DNA of 35,924 bases from Desulfamplus sp. (GCA_015231705.1 JADGBC010000017.1:1-35924); one strand, 5' to 3'. Positions 17,354 through 27,019 are shown, counted from the first letter of the stretch. Notes: generated by a model from the sequence alone, not told the origin. Numbers and translations are program-made.

Positions 17354-17680
17354 TAATTAATTGTCCTTTTTGTCAGGATTAATACCTGTGACTGTTCCCA
17401 AGGCTAAAGCACTTGGGCTTATAAGCAGCTAACACCGCTACACTATCCAACCCGATAGTTAAAATAAAAAAATATATTTTATAACGTTCTATGGATCAAA
17501 TATCAAATTATTTTTGAATACAGATATTTATCGTTTTGGAATTTATCACCAACATTCATTGCACTGACAAGGATGTTTATGCTTTATCAAACTGCCTGAC
17601 TGGATTCCTTGTCGTATAAATAGAACAGATAATGAGAATCAAGATTCTTGCCATGTTGATTTTTATCTGCTACTTAAAAC
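17354..17680. other. Divergent intergenic region between hisI and the PBP gene
   Basis: This 327-base stretch has no gene. It holds the hairpin described at 17397-17417, followed by AT-rich DNA that should contain promoters for hisI-hisG (minus) and the penicillin-binding protein (plus). I could not single out a convincing -35/-10 pair. No ribosome binding site precedes the PBP start clearly. Confidence 0.55.
17397..17417 (-). repeat. Hairpin resembling an IS200/IS605-type right end
   Basis: CCCAAG (17397-17402) and CTTGGG (17412-17417) form a perfect stem. On the minus strand the context reads AAGCCCAAGTGCTTTAG then CCTTGGGAACAGTCAC. That matches, from memory, the stem-loop pattern with a CTTTAG loop at right ends of TnpB-carrying IS200/IS605 elements, where it belongs to the element's guide RNA. 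No tnpA or tnpB coding sequence is next to it, so it would be a solo remnant. It could equally be a leader hairpin of hisI. Confidence 0.35.
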
Positions 17681-20458
17681 ATGCAAAATCAGATAAATGG
17701 ACAATATTCAGGATACTGGCATAAAGTTATGAAGACATTAAAAGACGACTTGGACTTTCAGGAAAGAGCATTTCAAAGAAAAAAAACTGATAAAAGTATT
17801 TTTGAAATTCTTCTGTCTTATACAAAGCGATTTCAAAAGGGACAAAATCATAAGTTGCTGTCTGATGAGTATGCTGCCAATGAAGAACCTTTTCAGGAAA
17901 ATACTTTCAAAGAGAATTCGTTTCATGGGAGTAACAGGAAGAGACCAAAAAAAATCAACAAAAACTCCAGAATCTTACGTACAATTATGAAATGGACTTT
18001 TGGGTTTCTATTTTTGTGCATAGTAGGCATCTTGACCTTTTTGACACTCTTGTATCTTCATATCAACAACAGCCTCCCACGTATTAACAATTTAACAGAT
18101 TACAGCCCCCCTTCAGTTACCAATGTATTTTCAGATGATGGTACAAAAATAGGAGAGTTCTACAAAGAGAGGCGTATAGTAGTACCCCTTTCTGAGATGC
18201 CGCAAAACCTGATCAACGCATTTGTAGCTGCTGAAGATTCAAGATTCAGGGAACATGTGGGGATTGACATTATTGGCATTACCAGAGCATTTATTAAAAA
18301 TATGCAGGCCGGCTCTATAGTTCAGGGTGGAAGTACAATTACACAGCAGGTAACAAAGTCATTTCTACTCACGCCGGAACGTACATACAAACGTAAAATA
18401 AAAGAGGCAATACTTGCCTACCGTATTGATAAAACCTTCTCCAAGGATGATATTCTTTTTCTCTACCTCAACCAGATCTATCTCGGACATGGAGCCTATG
18501 GAGTGGAATCTGCTGCTGAAAATTATTTTGGCAAGCATGCGAATGAATTAAATCTTGCAGAATGTTCAATGCTGGCGGGTCTACCTCAGGCTCCCAGCAG
18601 ATACTCTCCCTTTAAGAATCCTGAACTTGCACGGCAAAGACAGATCTATGTACTCAACAGAATGCAGCAGGAAGGCTACATTTCAACTGAGGAGATGAAT
18701 CAGGCGATGGCTGTAAAACTTGATATCAAGCCCAGAAAAAACTGGTTCAGCGACACGGTGCCCTGGTACACAGAATATGTAAGAAAATATGTAATTGAAA
18801 AATACGGGGAGGATATGATTTACAATCAGGGGATCAGTGTCTACACCGCTGTCAACATAGATCTTCAGAAAATAGCAGAAAATGCGGTGGAAAAAGGCCT
18901 CATAGAGCTTGAGAAACGCCATGGCTACGGTGGTCCCTTAAAAAACGTCTCATCACTTGGTATTGATGCGTTCAGTAGGAAAATAGAAGCGTCACTTCCA
19001 AATGGTGGAGTGCTAGAACAGAATAAAGTGTATAAAGGAGTTATTACATCCGTTGAGATAGAGAGAGATATTTCAACAGTTAAGGTAGGTAAAACCACGG
19101 GTATCATTAACATCAAAAATATGGCATGGATGAGGAAAAGTGCCTCACCTTCTGAAGATACAGAAGAGGGTACTGAAAAAGATTCTTATAATAATGCCTT
19201 AAAAATAGGCGATGTTTTACTGGTAAGAACGCTGCATAAAATTGAGGACAATAAAGAGTCTGATAGAGAAAAAGATGCTAAATTGAAACAAGATACTGCA
19301 GAAAACTCCGATTCTGAAAGAAAAAAAGCTCAGCAGCTGAAGATAAAAATGCAAAACAAACCCGAGTGGGAATTTGCCATGGAGCTTGAGGCTGAAGTAG
19401 AAGGAGCCCTTATAAGTATTGAAGCTGAGACAGGTCATGTCAAAGCCATGGTTGGGGGAAGAAATTACCAGAGAAGCCAATTTAACAGAGCAATTCAGTC
19501 AAGAAGACAGCCTGGCTCTGCATTCAAGCCCATCATATATGCTGCTGCCCTTGATAAAGGATATACAACATCCTCAATTATTATTGATTCTCCGATTGCG
19601 TTCAAAGATGGCAGCAATAAAATATGGAAGCCTCAAAATTATAAAGAGACATTCTATGGTCCAACAAGGTTTAGGGAGGCTTTAGTTAAGTCAAGGAATG
19701 TGGTCACGGTCAAAATTGTCCAGGATCTTGGCGTGGATTATGTCATTGAGTATGCAAAAAAGCTTGGAATCACCTCTCCCATTGAGAAAAACCTCTCCAT
19801 AGCTCTTGGCTCGTGCGGTCTGTCGCTTATTGAGCTTACAAGAGCATATACAGTATTTTCCAATCTCGGATACCTGGTTGAACCCATTTTTATTACAAAA
19901 ATAGTTGATAGAAATAATAAAATTATTGAGGCGGCACCTTTAAAGAAGGAAAAAGTTATTGATATGAGTACCGCCTATATCATGACAAATATGATGGAGA
20001 GCGTAATACAATCAGGTACTGCAACCAAAGTCAAGGAACTTGGACGCCCGGCAGCAGGAAAGACCGGTACTACAAACGATATGCATGATGCCCTTTTTAT
20101 AGGATACACCCCAAGATATACAACCGGTGTCTGGGTCGGTTTTGACAAGGAGAAAACTCTTGGAAGAGGAGAAAGTGGCGGCAGATCGGCTATTCCCATA
20201 TGGCTTAAATACATGCAGGGGGCACTTGAGGGTAAATCGGTAATGTCATTTAATGTGCCTGAAGGGGTTGTATTTAGAAATATTGATCCAGTAACAGGTC
20301 TTTTGTCTGATGGTGAATATGGTGGTGCCATATCTGAATGTTTCAAAGAGGATGTGCTGCCGACACCTGCTAAATCTTTTATAGCAACACCCGAAGGATC
20401 ATCAGGTTCAGAGGCTCCTATTACGAATAGTGAGGATCTTTTCAAATCAGATATATGA
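17681..20458 (+). CDS. mrcA: Class A penicillin-binding protein 1A (peptidoglycan glycosyltransferase/transpeptidase)
   Basis: It polymerises lipid II into glycan strands and cross-links the peptides at the outer face of the inner membrane. A cytoplasmic basic tail of about 100 residues precedes one membrane segment (about 105-128, GFLFLCIVGILTFLTLLYLH). The GT51 domain begins near residue 170, with the catalytic Glu in AAEDSRFREH (E185), GGSTITQQ and NQIYLGHGAYGVESAA. An OB-like insertion follows. The transpeptidase domain has the active-site Ser in RQPGSAFKP (S613, with K616), SRN about 60 residues on, and AGKTGTTND. A highly charged stretch of about 75 residues (484-558) interrupts the region between the two catalytic domains and seems long for the family. 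The 925-residue length is slightly above E. coli PBP1A. The first ATG lacks a good ribosome binding site, so the exact start is uncertain. Confidence 0.93.
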   Translation: MQNQINGQYSGYWHKVMKTLKDDLDFQERAFQRKKTDKSIFEILLSYTKRFQKGQNHKLLSDEYAANEEPFQENTFKENSFHGSNRKRPKKINKNSRILRTIMKWTFGFLFLCIVGILTFLTLLYLHINNSLPRINNLTDYSPPSVTNVFSDDGTKIGEFYKERRIVVPLSEMPQNLINAFVAAEDSRFREHVGIDIIGITRAFIKNMQAGSIVQGGSTITQQVTKSFLLTPERTYKRKIKEAILAYRIDKTFSKDDILFLYLNQIYLGHGAYGVESAAENYFGKHANELNLAECSMLAGLPQAPSRYSPFKNPELARQRQIYVLNRMQQEGYISTEEMNQAMAVKLDIKPRKNWFSDTVPWYTEYVRKYVIEKYGEDMIYNQGISVYTAVNIDLQKIAENAVEKGLIELEKRHGYGGPLKNVSSLGIDAFSRKIEASLPNGGVLEQNKVYKGVITSVEIERDISTVKVGKTTGIINIKNMAWMRKSASPSEDTEEGTEKDSYNNALKIGDVLLVRTLHKIEDNKESDREKDAKLKQDTAENSDSERKKAQQLKIKMQNKPEWEFAMELEAEVEGALISIEAETGHVKAMVGGRNYQRSQFNRAIQSRRQPGSAFKPIIYAAALDKGYTTSSIIIDSPIAFKDGSNKIWKPQNYKETFYGPTRFREALVKSRNVVTVKIVQDLGVDYVIEYAKKLGITSPIEKNLSIALGSCGLSLIELTRAYTVFSNLGYLVEPIFITKIVDRNNKIIEAAPLKKEKVIDMSTAYIMTNMMESVIQSGTATKVKELGRPAAGKTGTTNDMHDALFIGYTPRYTTGVWVGFDKEKTLGRGESGGRSAIPIWLKYMQGALEGKSVMSFNVPEGVVFRNIDPVTGLLSDGEYGGAISECFKEDVLPTPAKSFIATPEGSSGSEAPITNSEDLFKSDI

Positions 20459-20480
20459 ATGAGCGGGATGGGTGTTCTGT

Positions 20481-20537
20481 AATCATGAGACTTTCACTCT
20501 TAGTTGTGCCCTACAGGGCATGAGCATTACAAAACAC
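20481..20537 (-). repeat. Dispersed repeat copy B (with hairpin)
   Basis: This copy matches 3176-3232 at about 47 of 57 positions without gaps. The hairpin is TGCCC-TACA-GGGCA (20507-20520), with the stem identical to copy A and the loop different. As in copy A, the minus-strand gene ends inside the repeat at the homologous TAA (20527-20529). It lacks the outer part (the TTTTATGT...AAATAGC half) shared by copies A and C. Confidence 0.75.
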
Positions 20538-22434
20538 AAATACTCTCCTGAACATTGTATTCAGGTACAATCTCTTTTATTTTTTCACGTATACCGCATA
20601 CATCATGTAGTGATGCGACTTGATACAGTTCAGCTAATTGCCGGTTCAGCTTGAGTCTAAAATTTTCCTGGCTTCCAAGCCCATTCCAGTTGCCGTTGGA
20701 TCGTAGCACCATGATTTTTTCATGATTTGTTGAAACGACACCTTCATCTGCTGTAATAAGCTCCTCATAGAGTTTCTCCCCCTGCCTAAGTCCGGTAAAA
20801 CGAATCTCTATATCTTTATCTGGCTCTTTACCGGAAAGCCTTATCAGATCCCGTGCCATATCAACAATCTTTATAGATGTCCCCATCTCAAGGATAAACG
20901 TTTCTCCACCCTCACCCTGTGCACCGGCCTGAAGTATCAACTGCGATGCCTCAGGTATTGTCATAAAATAGCGTGTAACTTCAGGGTGGGTAACTGTAAC
21001 TGGTCCACCACGTTCAATCTGCTCTCGGAAAAGTGGGATAACAGAACCTGCCGAACCCACCACATTTCCAAATCTTACTGCCATCATTCTGGTACCGTTC
21101 CCATAGCAGCTTTGAACAATCAATTCACATATTCTTTTGCTTGCTCCCATGATATTAGTTGGCCTGACGGCCTTGTCTGTGGACACCAGAACAAAATGGC
21201 CAACTTTATACTCAAGTGATTTTTCTATCAGAATATGATTACCCCTGATATTATTCATGACCGCCTGCCAAGGATTACGCTCCAGCATGGGTACGTGTTT
21301 ATAGGCAGCAGCATGAAAAATAACATCTGGTGCATAACGCTTCATAACTTTGTCAATCAATGACTCGTCTTCTACATATCCAAGCACAGTACAATATCTT
21401 TGATACCCTGCTCTGTGCTTGAGTTCCATCTGGAGGCTGTAGAGCCCTGCTTCTGATGAATCTAAAAGAATCAGTTTTCTGGGCTGAAATTTGATAATCT
21501 GCCGACACAGCTCACTTCCAATACTGCCTCCTGCACCAGTCACCATAACACTTTTTTCCGTCAAATAGTCTGATATCTTCTCACTGTCGAGCTCTACAGG
21601 TTGACGTCGCAGCAGGTCCTTATATCTTACATCACGAAGAGTCTTTACACTCACCTTGCCATCAATCAACTCCCCATATCCTGGCATGGTCTTGAAGCTT
21701 ATATTACAAGATTTGCACGCATCAAGAATAGTCCTCATCTGGACACCTGTGGCAGATGGTACAGCTATTATGATCTCCTGAATTTCATGTTTTGCTGCAA
21801 TGGTTTCAAGCTCACTCACCTTACCAAGAACAGGTATTCCGTGTATGGACCGTCCTCTTTTATCGGAATCGTCATCAATAAAACCTATCACATGATAGTT
21901 AAGACGAGGATTTTCAATCATCTCCCTCAATATTTTTTCACCCGCATTTCCCGCACCAATCAGAAGAATGGGGATCTGTTTTCTAGAGCTGAACATGGTG
22001 AACTTTTCGCCATTATCTCTCTGTCTTAGGTACTTATGATACATATAGCGAACAAGAAGACGAAGCCCACCTGTCAGCAAAAAAGTAAGACACCAATCAA
22101 TAATAAGAACAGCCCTGGAAAAACCATCAAAACGGCTGAACATAAAAATACCAAAAAGAATCAGAAGGGTTGCAGCCAAAGATGCCTTAAAGAGATTCCA
22201 GAGATCTGATATTCCAACATACCTGAACATACCTTTATAAAGATCGAAAAAGAAATAGACCAAAGGCTTGATAAGAAGGACAAAAGGGAGAAGAGAGAAA
22301 TTCTGGGCAGCAATTAATTCAGAAAATACAAATTCAAATCTTATCAGATGTGCAAAAAAAAAGGATGCTGTGAACAGCATCATATCAACGGCAAAAATCA
22401 GATAAAAATTAAGACGTTTAAGTTGTATTAACAT
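20527..22434 (-). CDS. Membrane-bound nucleotide-sugar 4,6-dehydratase (CapD/WbpM family)
   Basis: Family members convert UDP-GlcNAc to a 4-keto-6-deoxy sugar for capsule, O-antigen or glycoprotein glycans. Four hydrophobic segments occupy about residues 10-130 (FAVDMMLFTASFFFAHLI; LLPFVLLIKPLVYFFF; AATLLILFGIFMFS; LIIDWCLTFLLTGGLRLL). A Rossmann-like domain follows (ILLIGAGNAGEKILREMI, about 155-270). The catalytic SDR domain starts at VMVTGAGGSIGSELCRQI (about 293-310), with HAAAYKHVPMLE and STDKAVRPTNIMGASKRI. Here the usual Tyr of YxxxK is Met (MGASK, near residue 428), as in WbpM/CapD long forms. It has 635 residues and stands alone, diverging from the Ski2-like helicase. No glycosyltransferase genes are adjacent, so the pathway is undefined. 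The stop codon lies in dispersed repeat copy B. Confidence 0.92.
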   Translation of the reverse strand: MLIQLKRLNFYLIFAVDMMLFTASFFFAHLIRFEFVFSELIAAQNFSLLPFVLLIKPLVYFFFDLYKGMFRYVGISDLWNLFKASLAATLLILFGIFMFSRFDGFSRAVLIIDWCLTFLLTGGLRLLVRYMYHKYLRQRDNGEKFTMFSSRKQIPILLIGAGNAGEKILREMIENPRLNYHVIGFIDDDSDKRGRSIHGIPVLGKVSELETIAAKHEIQEIIIAVPSATGVQMRTILDACKSCNISFKTMPGYGELIDGKVSVKTLRDVRYKDLLRRQPVELDSEKISDYLTEKSVMVTGAGGSIGSELCRQIIKFQPRKLILLDSSEAGLYSLQMELKHRAGYQRYCTVLGYVEDESLIDKVMKRYAPDVIFHAAAYKHVPMLERNPWQAVMNNIRGNHILIEKSLEYKVGHFVLVSTDKAVRPTNIMGASKRICELIVQSCYGNGTRMMAVRFGNVVGSAGSVIPLFREQIERGGPVTVTHPEVTRYFMTIPEASQLILQAGAQGEGGETFILEMGTSIKIVDMARDLIRLSGKEPDKDIEIRFTGLRQGEKLYEELITADEGVVSTNHEKIMVLRSNGNWNGLGSQENFRLKLNRQLAELYQVASLHDVCGIREKIKEIVPEYNVQESICVL

Positions 22435-22495
22435 TATATAAAATGTCCAGAGATAAAAATCCCCAGTTTAAAAGGTTGAAATATAAGCATCCAAA

Positions 22496-22507
22496 AGATC
22501 ATGATCT
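22496..22507. promoter_or_regulatory. 12-bp palindrome in a divergent promoter region
   Basis: AGATCATGATCT is a perfect dyad between the divergent CapD-like and Ski2-like genes. It could be a binding site for a dimeric regulator. Nothing else supports this, and 12-bp palindromes occur by chance. Confidence 0.2.
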
Positions 22508-22614
22508 GTTCCATTACTGCGAGCTTAGGAAGCTATTCACATAACTATTTTTTTCAATTTACATTAAACTCAATTCAGTTGCAAGATTCAATATTTTGTG
22601 CTTTTATGTTTTTC

Positions 22615-24753
22615 ATGAAAAAAAGATATTATAAAGTCAGGAAGAAACCTGATAATGAAAAAAAAATATTGATAACGCCAGATGCTGACATGGAACTTGA
22701 CAGCGTCTTCTCCAAGATCGGAGTGCCTGAAAAAAAAACATTTTCTCCTGATGCATTTCAGCTAAAATCTATTGATGCAATAAAGAACTCGGACTGCCTG
22801 GTCTCTGCTCCAACAGGTTCTGGTAAAACATGGATTGCTGAACAAGCTGCACATGGTGTCATCTTCTCAAACTCGCCTGACTCACCTTCAAATTCAAAAG
22901 TGTGGTATGCGACTCCTCTTAAAGCTCTTACCAACTCAATCTACGCACAGTTTGCAGAGACATTCGGCAAAGGAAATGTTGGTATCCTGACCGGAGATAC
23001 CAAAGAGAATGCCGATGCAGCAATTGTCATAGGCACTACCGAGATTCTCAGAAATCAGCTCTATGATGCGATGCACACCGGAGAAGATATGAACTGTGAT
23101 CTGGTGATTCTGGATGAAGCCCACTATCTTGGTGATGTTGATCGTGGCGTGGTATGGGAGGAGATCCTCATATATCTGCCTGTCAGAATTCCGCTTCTTA
23201 TGCTCTCCGCTACAATTGGAAACCCTTATCATATCTCTGGATGGCTTGAGAGTATCCGTGGAAAAAAATGTCATGTCATACAGGAGAATCGACGACCTGT
23301 ACCTCTGTTCCCACTGTTTTTTCATCCATCAGGAACCCTTCAACCCCTGCTTAAAAATGCTCACCAGCCAGGTAAAAAGGCACTTTTGCACAAAAAAACC
23401 CTGGAATTTCTCAAAGATCCTGATCCCCCGGAGATATCGCTTCCCGGAAGACTTCCAAGATTTTCCGATATTATGCGTGTATTAAAACACTTTGATCTGC
23501 TGCCGGCCATATTTTTTCTCAAATCAAGGTCAGACTGCGATCAGGCCATACGGCTTTGCAACACACGACTGATATCAAGTCAGCCTGAACGTAAAGCTGC
23601 CCTTGCCAAAAGGATGGAGGAGTTAGTATCTGTCACACCACATCTTGCACACCATATTCAGCGGGAACAGGTGGAACAGACAGGTGCCGCCTCTCACCAC
23701 AGCGGTCAACTGCCTGCATGGAAAGTTGTTGTTGAGACTCTGATGTCCGAGGGACTACTAGATGCCATGTTTGCAACATCTACTGTGGCTGCCGGTGTAA
23801 ATTTTCCCGCCAGAAGTGTTGTAATTCTCAACTCAGACCGCTTCAATGGCACCGATTTTCTTCCTCTTACTGCAAGTGAGTTTCAGCAGATGACAGGCAG
23901 AGCAGGACGACGTGGAATGGATAACATCGGTTTTGCAATTTTGCTTCCAGGCAAATTTATGGATCTTGAACACGCATCCCGCATGGTTTCAGCACCACCT
24001 GTTGATGTGCAGAGTCAGATCAGAATCGATTTTTCAATGGTGCTCAATCTGCTGTTGTCCCACTCACCAGAAAAGATAAGGGGATTATTAAAAAAGTCTT
24101 TTGCCTCATACATGCTCAACAGGGGAAAACAGGGAAAATACGCAAGAAAAATGTATGGCCATGAACTTGAATATCTGTGGGAAGATTTCATTGCTCATCT
24201 CGATTTTTTGCAGGAAGAAGGTTTTGTTACAGAGAATGGTACTCTGACCGAAGATGGCATATGGGCATCCAAGCTCAGAATTGATGCCCCTCTGATGGTT
24301 GCACACTGCCTCAGAGAGGGGCTTCTTCCTCAAAGCGACCCGATACTGCTTGCTGCAATCATGTCTTCATTTGTCAATGAAAAGGAGTTTGACGATGAGA
24401 GTATGTTAAAGCAGGTTCTCCCAAGACTTTTGACAAGGGAATTTCTTGATTTAAGAAAAGGACTGCGCCCATTCGCGGGAAAACTTATCCTGAAAGGCTT
24501 TGATGCACCCAATCTTTACCTTCAGCCAGCAGCCACAATTTTCTCCTGGGCACAGGATGAACCCTGGGAAAATGTGGTCAAACGGTCGGTCTTTGCTGAG
24601 GGCGATCTTGCACGTCTGATTCTAAGAACAGCAGAGAACTTAAGGCAGCTTGCTGGATTGACCCAGAAATTTCCTGAAATAGCAAAAAACAGTGAAGAGG
24701 CAATTGCCCTCATTTTAAAAGAACCTGTTGTAACTTTTTTTAAGGAGCAGTAG
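22615..24753 (+). CDS. Ski2-like DEAD/DEAH-box helicase
   Basis: This superfamily 2 helicase of the Ski2/Mtr4/Hel308 type is predicted to act on RNA or DNA in the cytoplasm. Motifs in order: SAPTGSGKTWIAEQ (Walker A), ATPLKALTNSIYAQF (Ia), GILTGDTKENADAAIVIGTT, VILDEAHYL (DEAH in place of DEVH), LSATIGN, then TSTVAAGVNFPARSVV and the Ski2 signature QMTGRAGRRG in lobe two. The C-terminus (DPILLAAIMSSF through AEGDLARLILRTAENLRQL) resembles the DSHCT helical domain of Ski2/Mtr4. The start is uncertain. The frame is open from 22501, but the first 38 codons look non-coding and hydrophobic; ATG 22615 (MKKRYYKVRKKP) fits better though it has no ribosome binding site. This gives 712 residues. It diverges from the CapD-like gene. 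Its cellular role is unknown; such proteins are sparse in bacteria. Confidence 0.85.
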   Translation: MKKRYYKVRKKPDNEKKILITPDADMELDSVFSKIGVPEKKTFSPDAFQLKSIDAIKNSDCLVSAPTGSGKTWIAEQAAHGVIFSNSPDSPSNSKVWYATPLKALTNSIYAQFAETFGKGNVGILTGDTKENADAAIVIGTTEILRNQLYDAMHTGEDMNCDLVILDEAHYLGDVDRGVVWEEILIYLPVRIPLLMLSATIGNPYHISGWLESIRGKKCHVIQENRRPVPLFPLFFHPSGTLQPLLKNAHQPGKKALLHKKTLEFLKDPDPPEISLPGRLPRFSDIMRVLKHFDLLPAIFFLKSRSDCDQAIRLCNTRLISSQPERKAALAKRMEELVSVTPHLAHHIQREQVEQTGAASHHSGQLPAWKVVVETLMSEGLLDAMFATSTVAAGVNFPARSVVILNSDRFNGTDFLPLTASEFQQMTGRAGRRGMDNIGFAILLPGKFMDLEHASRMVSAPPVDVQSQIRIDFSMVLNLLLSHSPEKIRGLLKKSFASYMLNRGKQGKYARKMYGHELEYLWEDFIAHLDFLQEEGFVTENGTLTEDGIWASKLRIDAPLMVAHCLREGLLPQSDPILLAAIMSSFVNEKEFDDESMLKQVLPRLLTREFLDLRKGLRPFAGKLILKGFDAPNLYLQPAATIFSWAQDEPWENVVKRSVFAEGDLARLILRTAENLRQLAGLTQKFPEIAKNSEEAIALILKEPVVTFFKEQ

Positions 24754-24818
24754 TTAAAATGAAAATCTCATCAGTAATGCTATCTGAAAATATTTTAACA
24801 TAAGATATCTGGGAAATC

Positions 24819-25100
24819 ATGTTGAAAAAAAAGACAATATATCTCCTTGAAAACTGGAAAATGGTTATTCACCTGTTGTTAAAAACAAAGCGGTTTGGTG
24901 TGAACAATCAGCTCTGGGCAGAACGCGATTCACTGTTTGGTGCATACTGGCTTACAGGATGGAGCCAGGCACTAAAAAACTACAAGATGATCAAAGTAAG
25001 AGCATTCTCAGGTTTTATTCCATTAAATCATGCAATTGAACTTTTTCCGGAACATGCTGTGAGACATGGATACAGACCCATTGACAAACAAAAAAAGTAA
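24819..25100 (+). CDS. Hypothetical protein, 93 residues
   Basis: This is a small protein with no signal peptide or clear membrane helix, rich in Lys and aromatics. I do not recognise it. The stretch FGAYWLTGWSQALKNYKMIK, with two Trp residues, and the later HAIELFPEHAVRHGYRP look like ordinary coding sequence rather than a chance frame. A weak GGGA lies five bases before the ATG. It starts 65 bases after the Ski2-like helicase and points the same way, so the two may be co-transcribed; ettA follows 120 bases on. No function is assigned. Confidence 0.5.
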   Translation: MLKKKTIYLLENWKMVIHLLLKTKRFGVNNQLWAERDSLFGAYWLTGWSQALKNYKMIKVRAFSGFIPLNHAIELFPEHAVRHGYRPIDKQKK

Positions 25101-25220
25101 GATTAGAATGCTTGTATTTTTAGCAAATGCTCATGATGATTCAGTTTTTCAGAGATTATAAAAATAGTGATCTAATCATTTTTAATGAACACAATTTAAT
25201 AAAAACAGGGCCAATACACA

Positions 25221-26903
25221 ATGTCAGAAGATACAAAAAAAGTTATTTACTCCATGATGAAAGTGAGCAAATTTTACGATAAAAAGCCGGTAATAAAAGA
25301 TATCTCTTTATCCTATTTTTATGGTGCAAAAATAGGAGTACTGGGTCTTAATGGATCAGGGAAAAGTTCGTTGCTCAAAATCATGGCCGGAATTGACAAA
25401 GAGTACAATGGAGAGACTATTCTTTCCAAAGGCTTTTCTGTAGGATATCTGGAGCAGGAGCCTCTGCTTGACTCAACAAAAACCGTTAAGGAGATTGTTC
25501 AGCAGGGAGTTCAAGAGGTTGTTGACCTTGTTAACGAGTATGAAGCGATCAGTGAAAAATTTGCAGAACCTATGTCTGATGAAGAGATGGATAAACTGAT
25601 TGAGCGACAGGGTGTTCTACAGGAACAACTTGACCATCTTGAAGCATGGGATCTTGATTCAAAACTCAAGATGGCTATGGATGCACTTCGATGTCCGCCT
25701 GAAGATACCCCTGTCAATGTAATATCAGGTGGTGAAAAACGAAGGGTCGCCTTGTGTCGCCTGATGCTGCAAAAGCCTGACATTCTTCTTCTTGATGAGC
25801 CAACCAACCATCTTGATGCCGCGTCAGTTGCATGGCTTGAGCAACATTTAAGTCAGTATCCTGGAACGGTCATTGCCGTTACGCATGACAGATATTTTCT
25901 GGATAATGTGGCAGGTTGGATACTTGAGCTTGATAGAGGAGAGGGCATACCCTGGAAAGGCAATTACTCATCATGGCTCGAACAGAAACGCAACAGGCTG
26001 AAAACTGAAGAGAAGCAGGAGAGCAAGCGTCAGAAAACATTGGAAAGAGAGCTTGAGTGGATCAAGATGTCACCCAAGGGAAGACATTCAAAAGCCAAGG
26101 CAAGAATAACCTCTTATGATGAACTGCTAAGACAGGATGTCAAGGATCGGGAAAAAGATCTTGAGATATATATTCCACCAGGGCCAAGGCTTGGCGACAA
26201 GGTTATTGTTGCCAACGGTGTCACCAAAGCATTTGATGACAAGCTGCTTGTTGAAAAGATGAGTTTTATTATACCTGCCGGTGGTATTATCGGAGTTGTC
26301 GGCCCAAACGGTGCTGGGAAATCAACCCTTTTCAATATGATAACCGGCAAGGAAAAGCCGGATGCAGGCTCAATAGAGATTGGTGAGACCGTAAAGATAG
26401 CCTATGTGGATCAGGATCGGCACATTCTAAATCCTGATAAAAGTATCTGGGAGGTAATCTCAGACGGCAATGATACCATCCTGCTTGGCGGAAGAGAGGT
26501 AAACTCTCGGGCATATGTCTCCAAATTCAATTTCTCAGGGACAGACCAGCAGAAAAAGGTTGGAATTCTATCAGGCGGAGAGCGCAACCGTGTGCATCTT
26601 GCAAGAATGCTCAAAGAGGAGGCAAACCTTCTGCTTCTTGATGAGCCGACCAATGATCTTGATGTTAATACAATGAGAGCTCTTGAAGAGGCTCTGGAGA
26701 ACTTTGCCGGCTGTGCAATTATCATAAGCCATGACAGATGGTTTTTAGACAGGATAGCAACCCATATTCTGGCGTTTGAAGGAGACAGTCAGACTCTTTT
26801 CTTTGAAGGGAGCTATTCAGACTATGAAAAAGACAGGAAAAAACGGCTTGGAATCAAGGCTGATCAGCCTGAAAGGATAAAATACCGCCATCTGACAAGA
26901 TAA
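25221..26903 (+). CDS. ettA: Energy-dependent translational throttle protein EttA (ABC-F ATPase)
   Basis: It binds the ribosomal E site and, depending on the ATP/ADP state, regulates entry of the 70S initiation complex into elongation. It is soluble and has two ABC domains and no membrane part. The first Walker A is GLNGSGKSS (residues 42-50), signature VISGGEKRRVAL, Walker B LLLDEPTNHLDA. The second Walker A is GPNGAGKST (near 361), signature LSGGERNRVHL, Walker B LLLDEPTNDLDV. The linker with ELEWIKMSPKGRHSKAKARI is the P-site tRNA-interaction motif typical of EttA. The Arm segment lies near residues 95-140. At 560 residues it is close to E. coli EttA (555). The ribosome binding site is poor. 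It is followed 116 bases on by prfC, another ribosome-acting factor. Confidence 0.95.
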   Translation: MSEDTKKVIYSMMKVSKFYDKKPVIKDISLSYFYGAKIGVLGLNGSGKSSLLKIMAGIDKEYNGETILSKGFSVGYLEQEPLLDSTKTVKEIVQQGVQEVVDLVNEYEAISEKFAEPMSDEEMDKLIERQGVLQEQLDHLEAWDLDSKLKMAMDALRCPPEDTPVNVISGGEKRRVALCRLMLQKPDILLLDEPTNHLDAASVAWLEQHLSQYPGTVIAVTHDRYFLDNVAGWILELDRGEGIPWKGNYSSWLEQKRNRLKTEEKQESKRQKTLERELEWIKMSPKGRHSKAKARITSYDELLRQDVKDREKDLEIYIPPGPRLGDKVIVANGVTKAFDDKLLVEKMSFIIPAGGIIGVVGPNGAGKSTLFNMITGKEKPDAGSIEIGETVKIAYVDQDRHILNPDKSIWEVISDGNDTILLGGREVNSRAYVSKFNFSGTDQQKKVGILSGGERNRVHLARMLKEEANLLLLDEPTNDLDVNTMRALEEALENFAGCAIIISHDRWFLDRIATHILAFEGDSQTLFFEGSYSDYEKDRKKRLGIKADQPERIKYRHLTR

Positions 26904-27019
26904 TCATCCTTATAATCCAGAGTATCCTGATTCAGACAAATGGTCGATATTAGAATTAGAACCAATATCCGATATTTGATAATATTCATAATGAACTATA
27001 CAGTGAAAACCAGATATAT

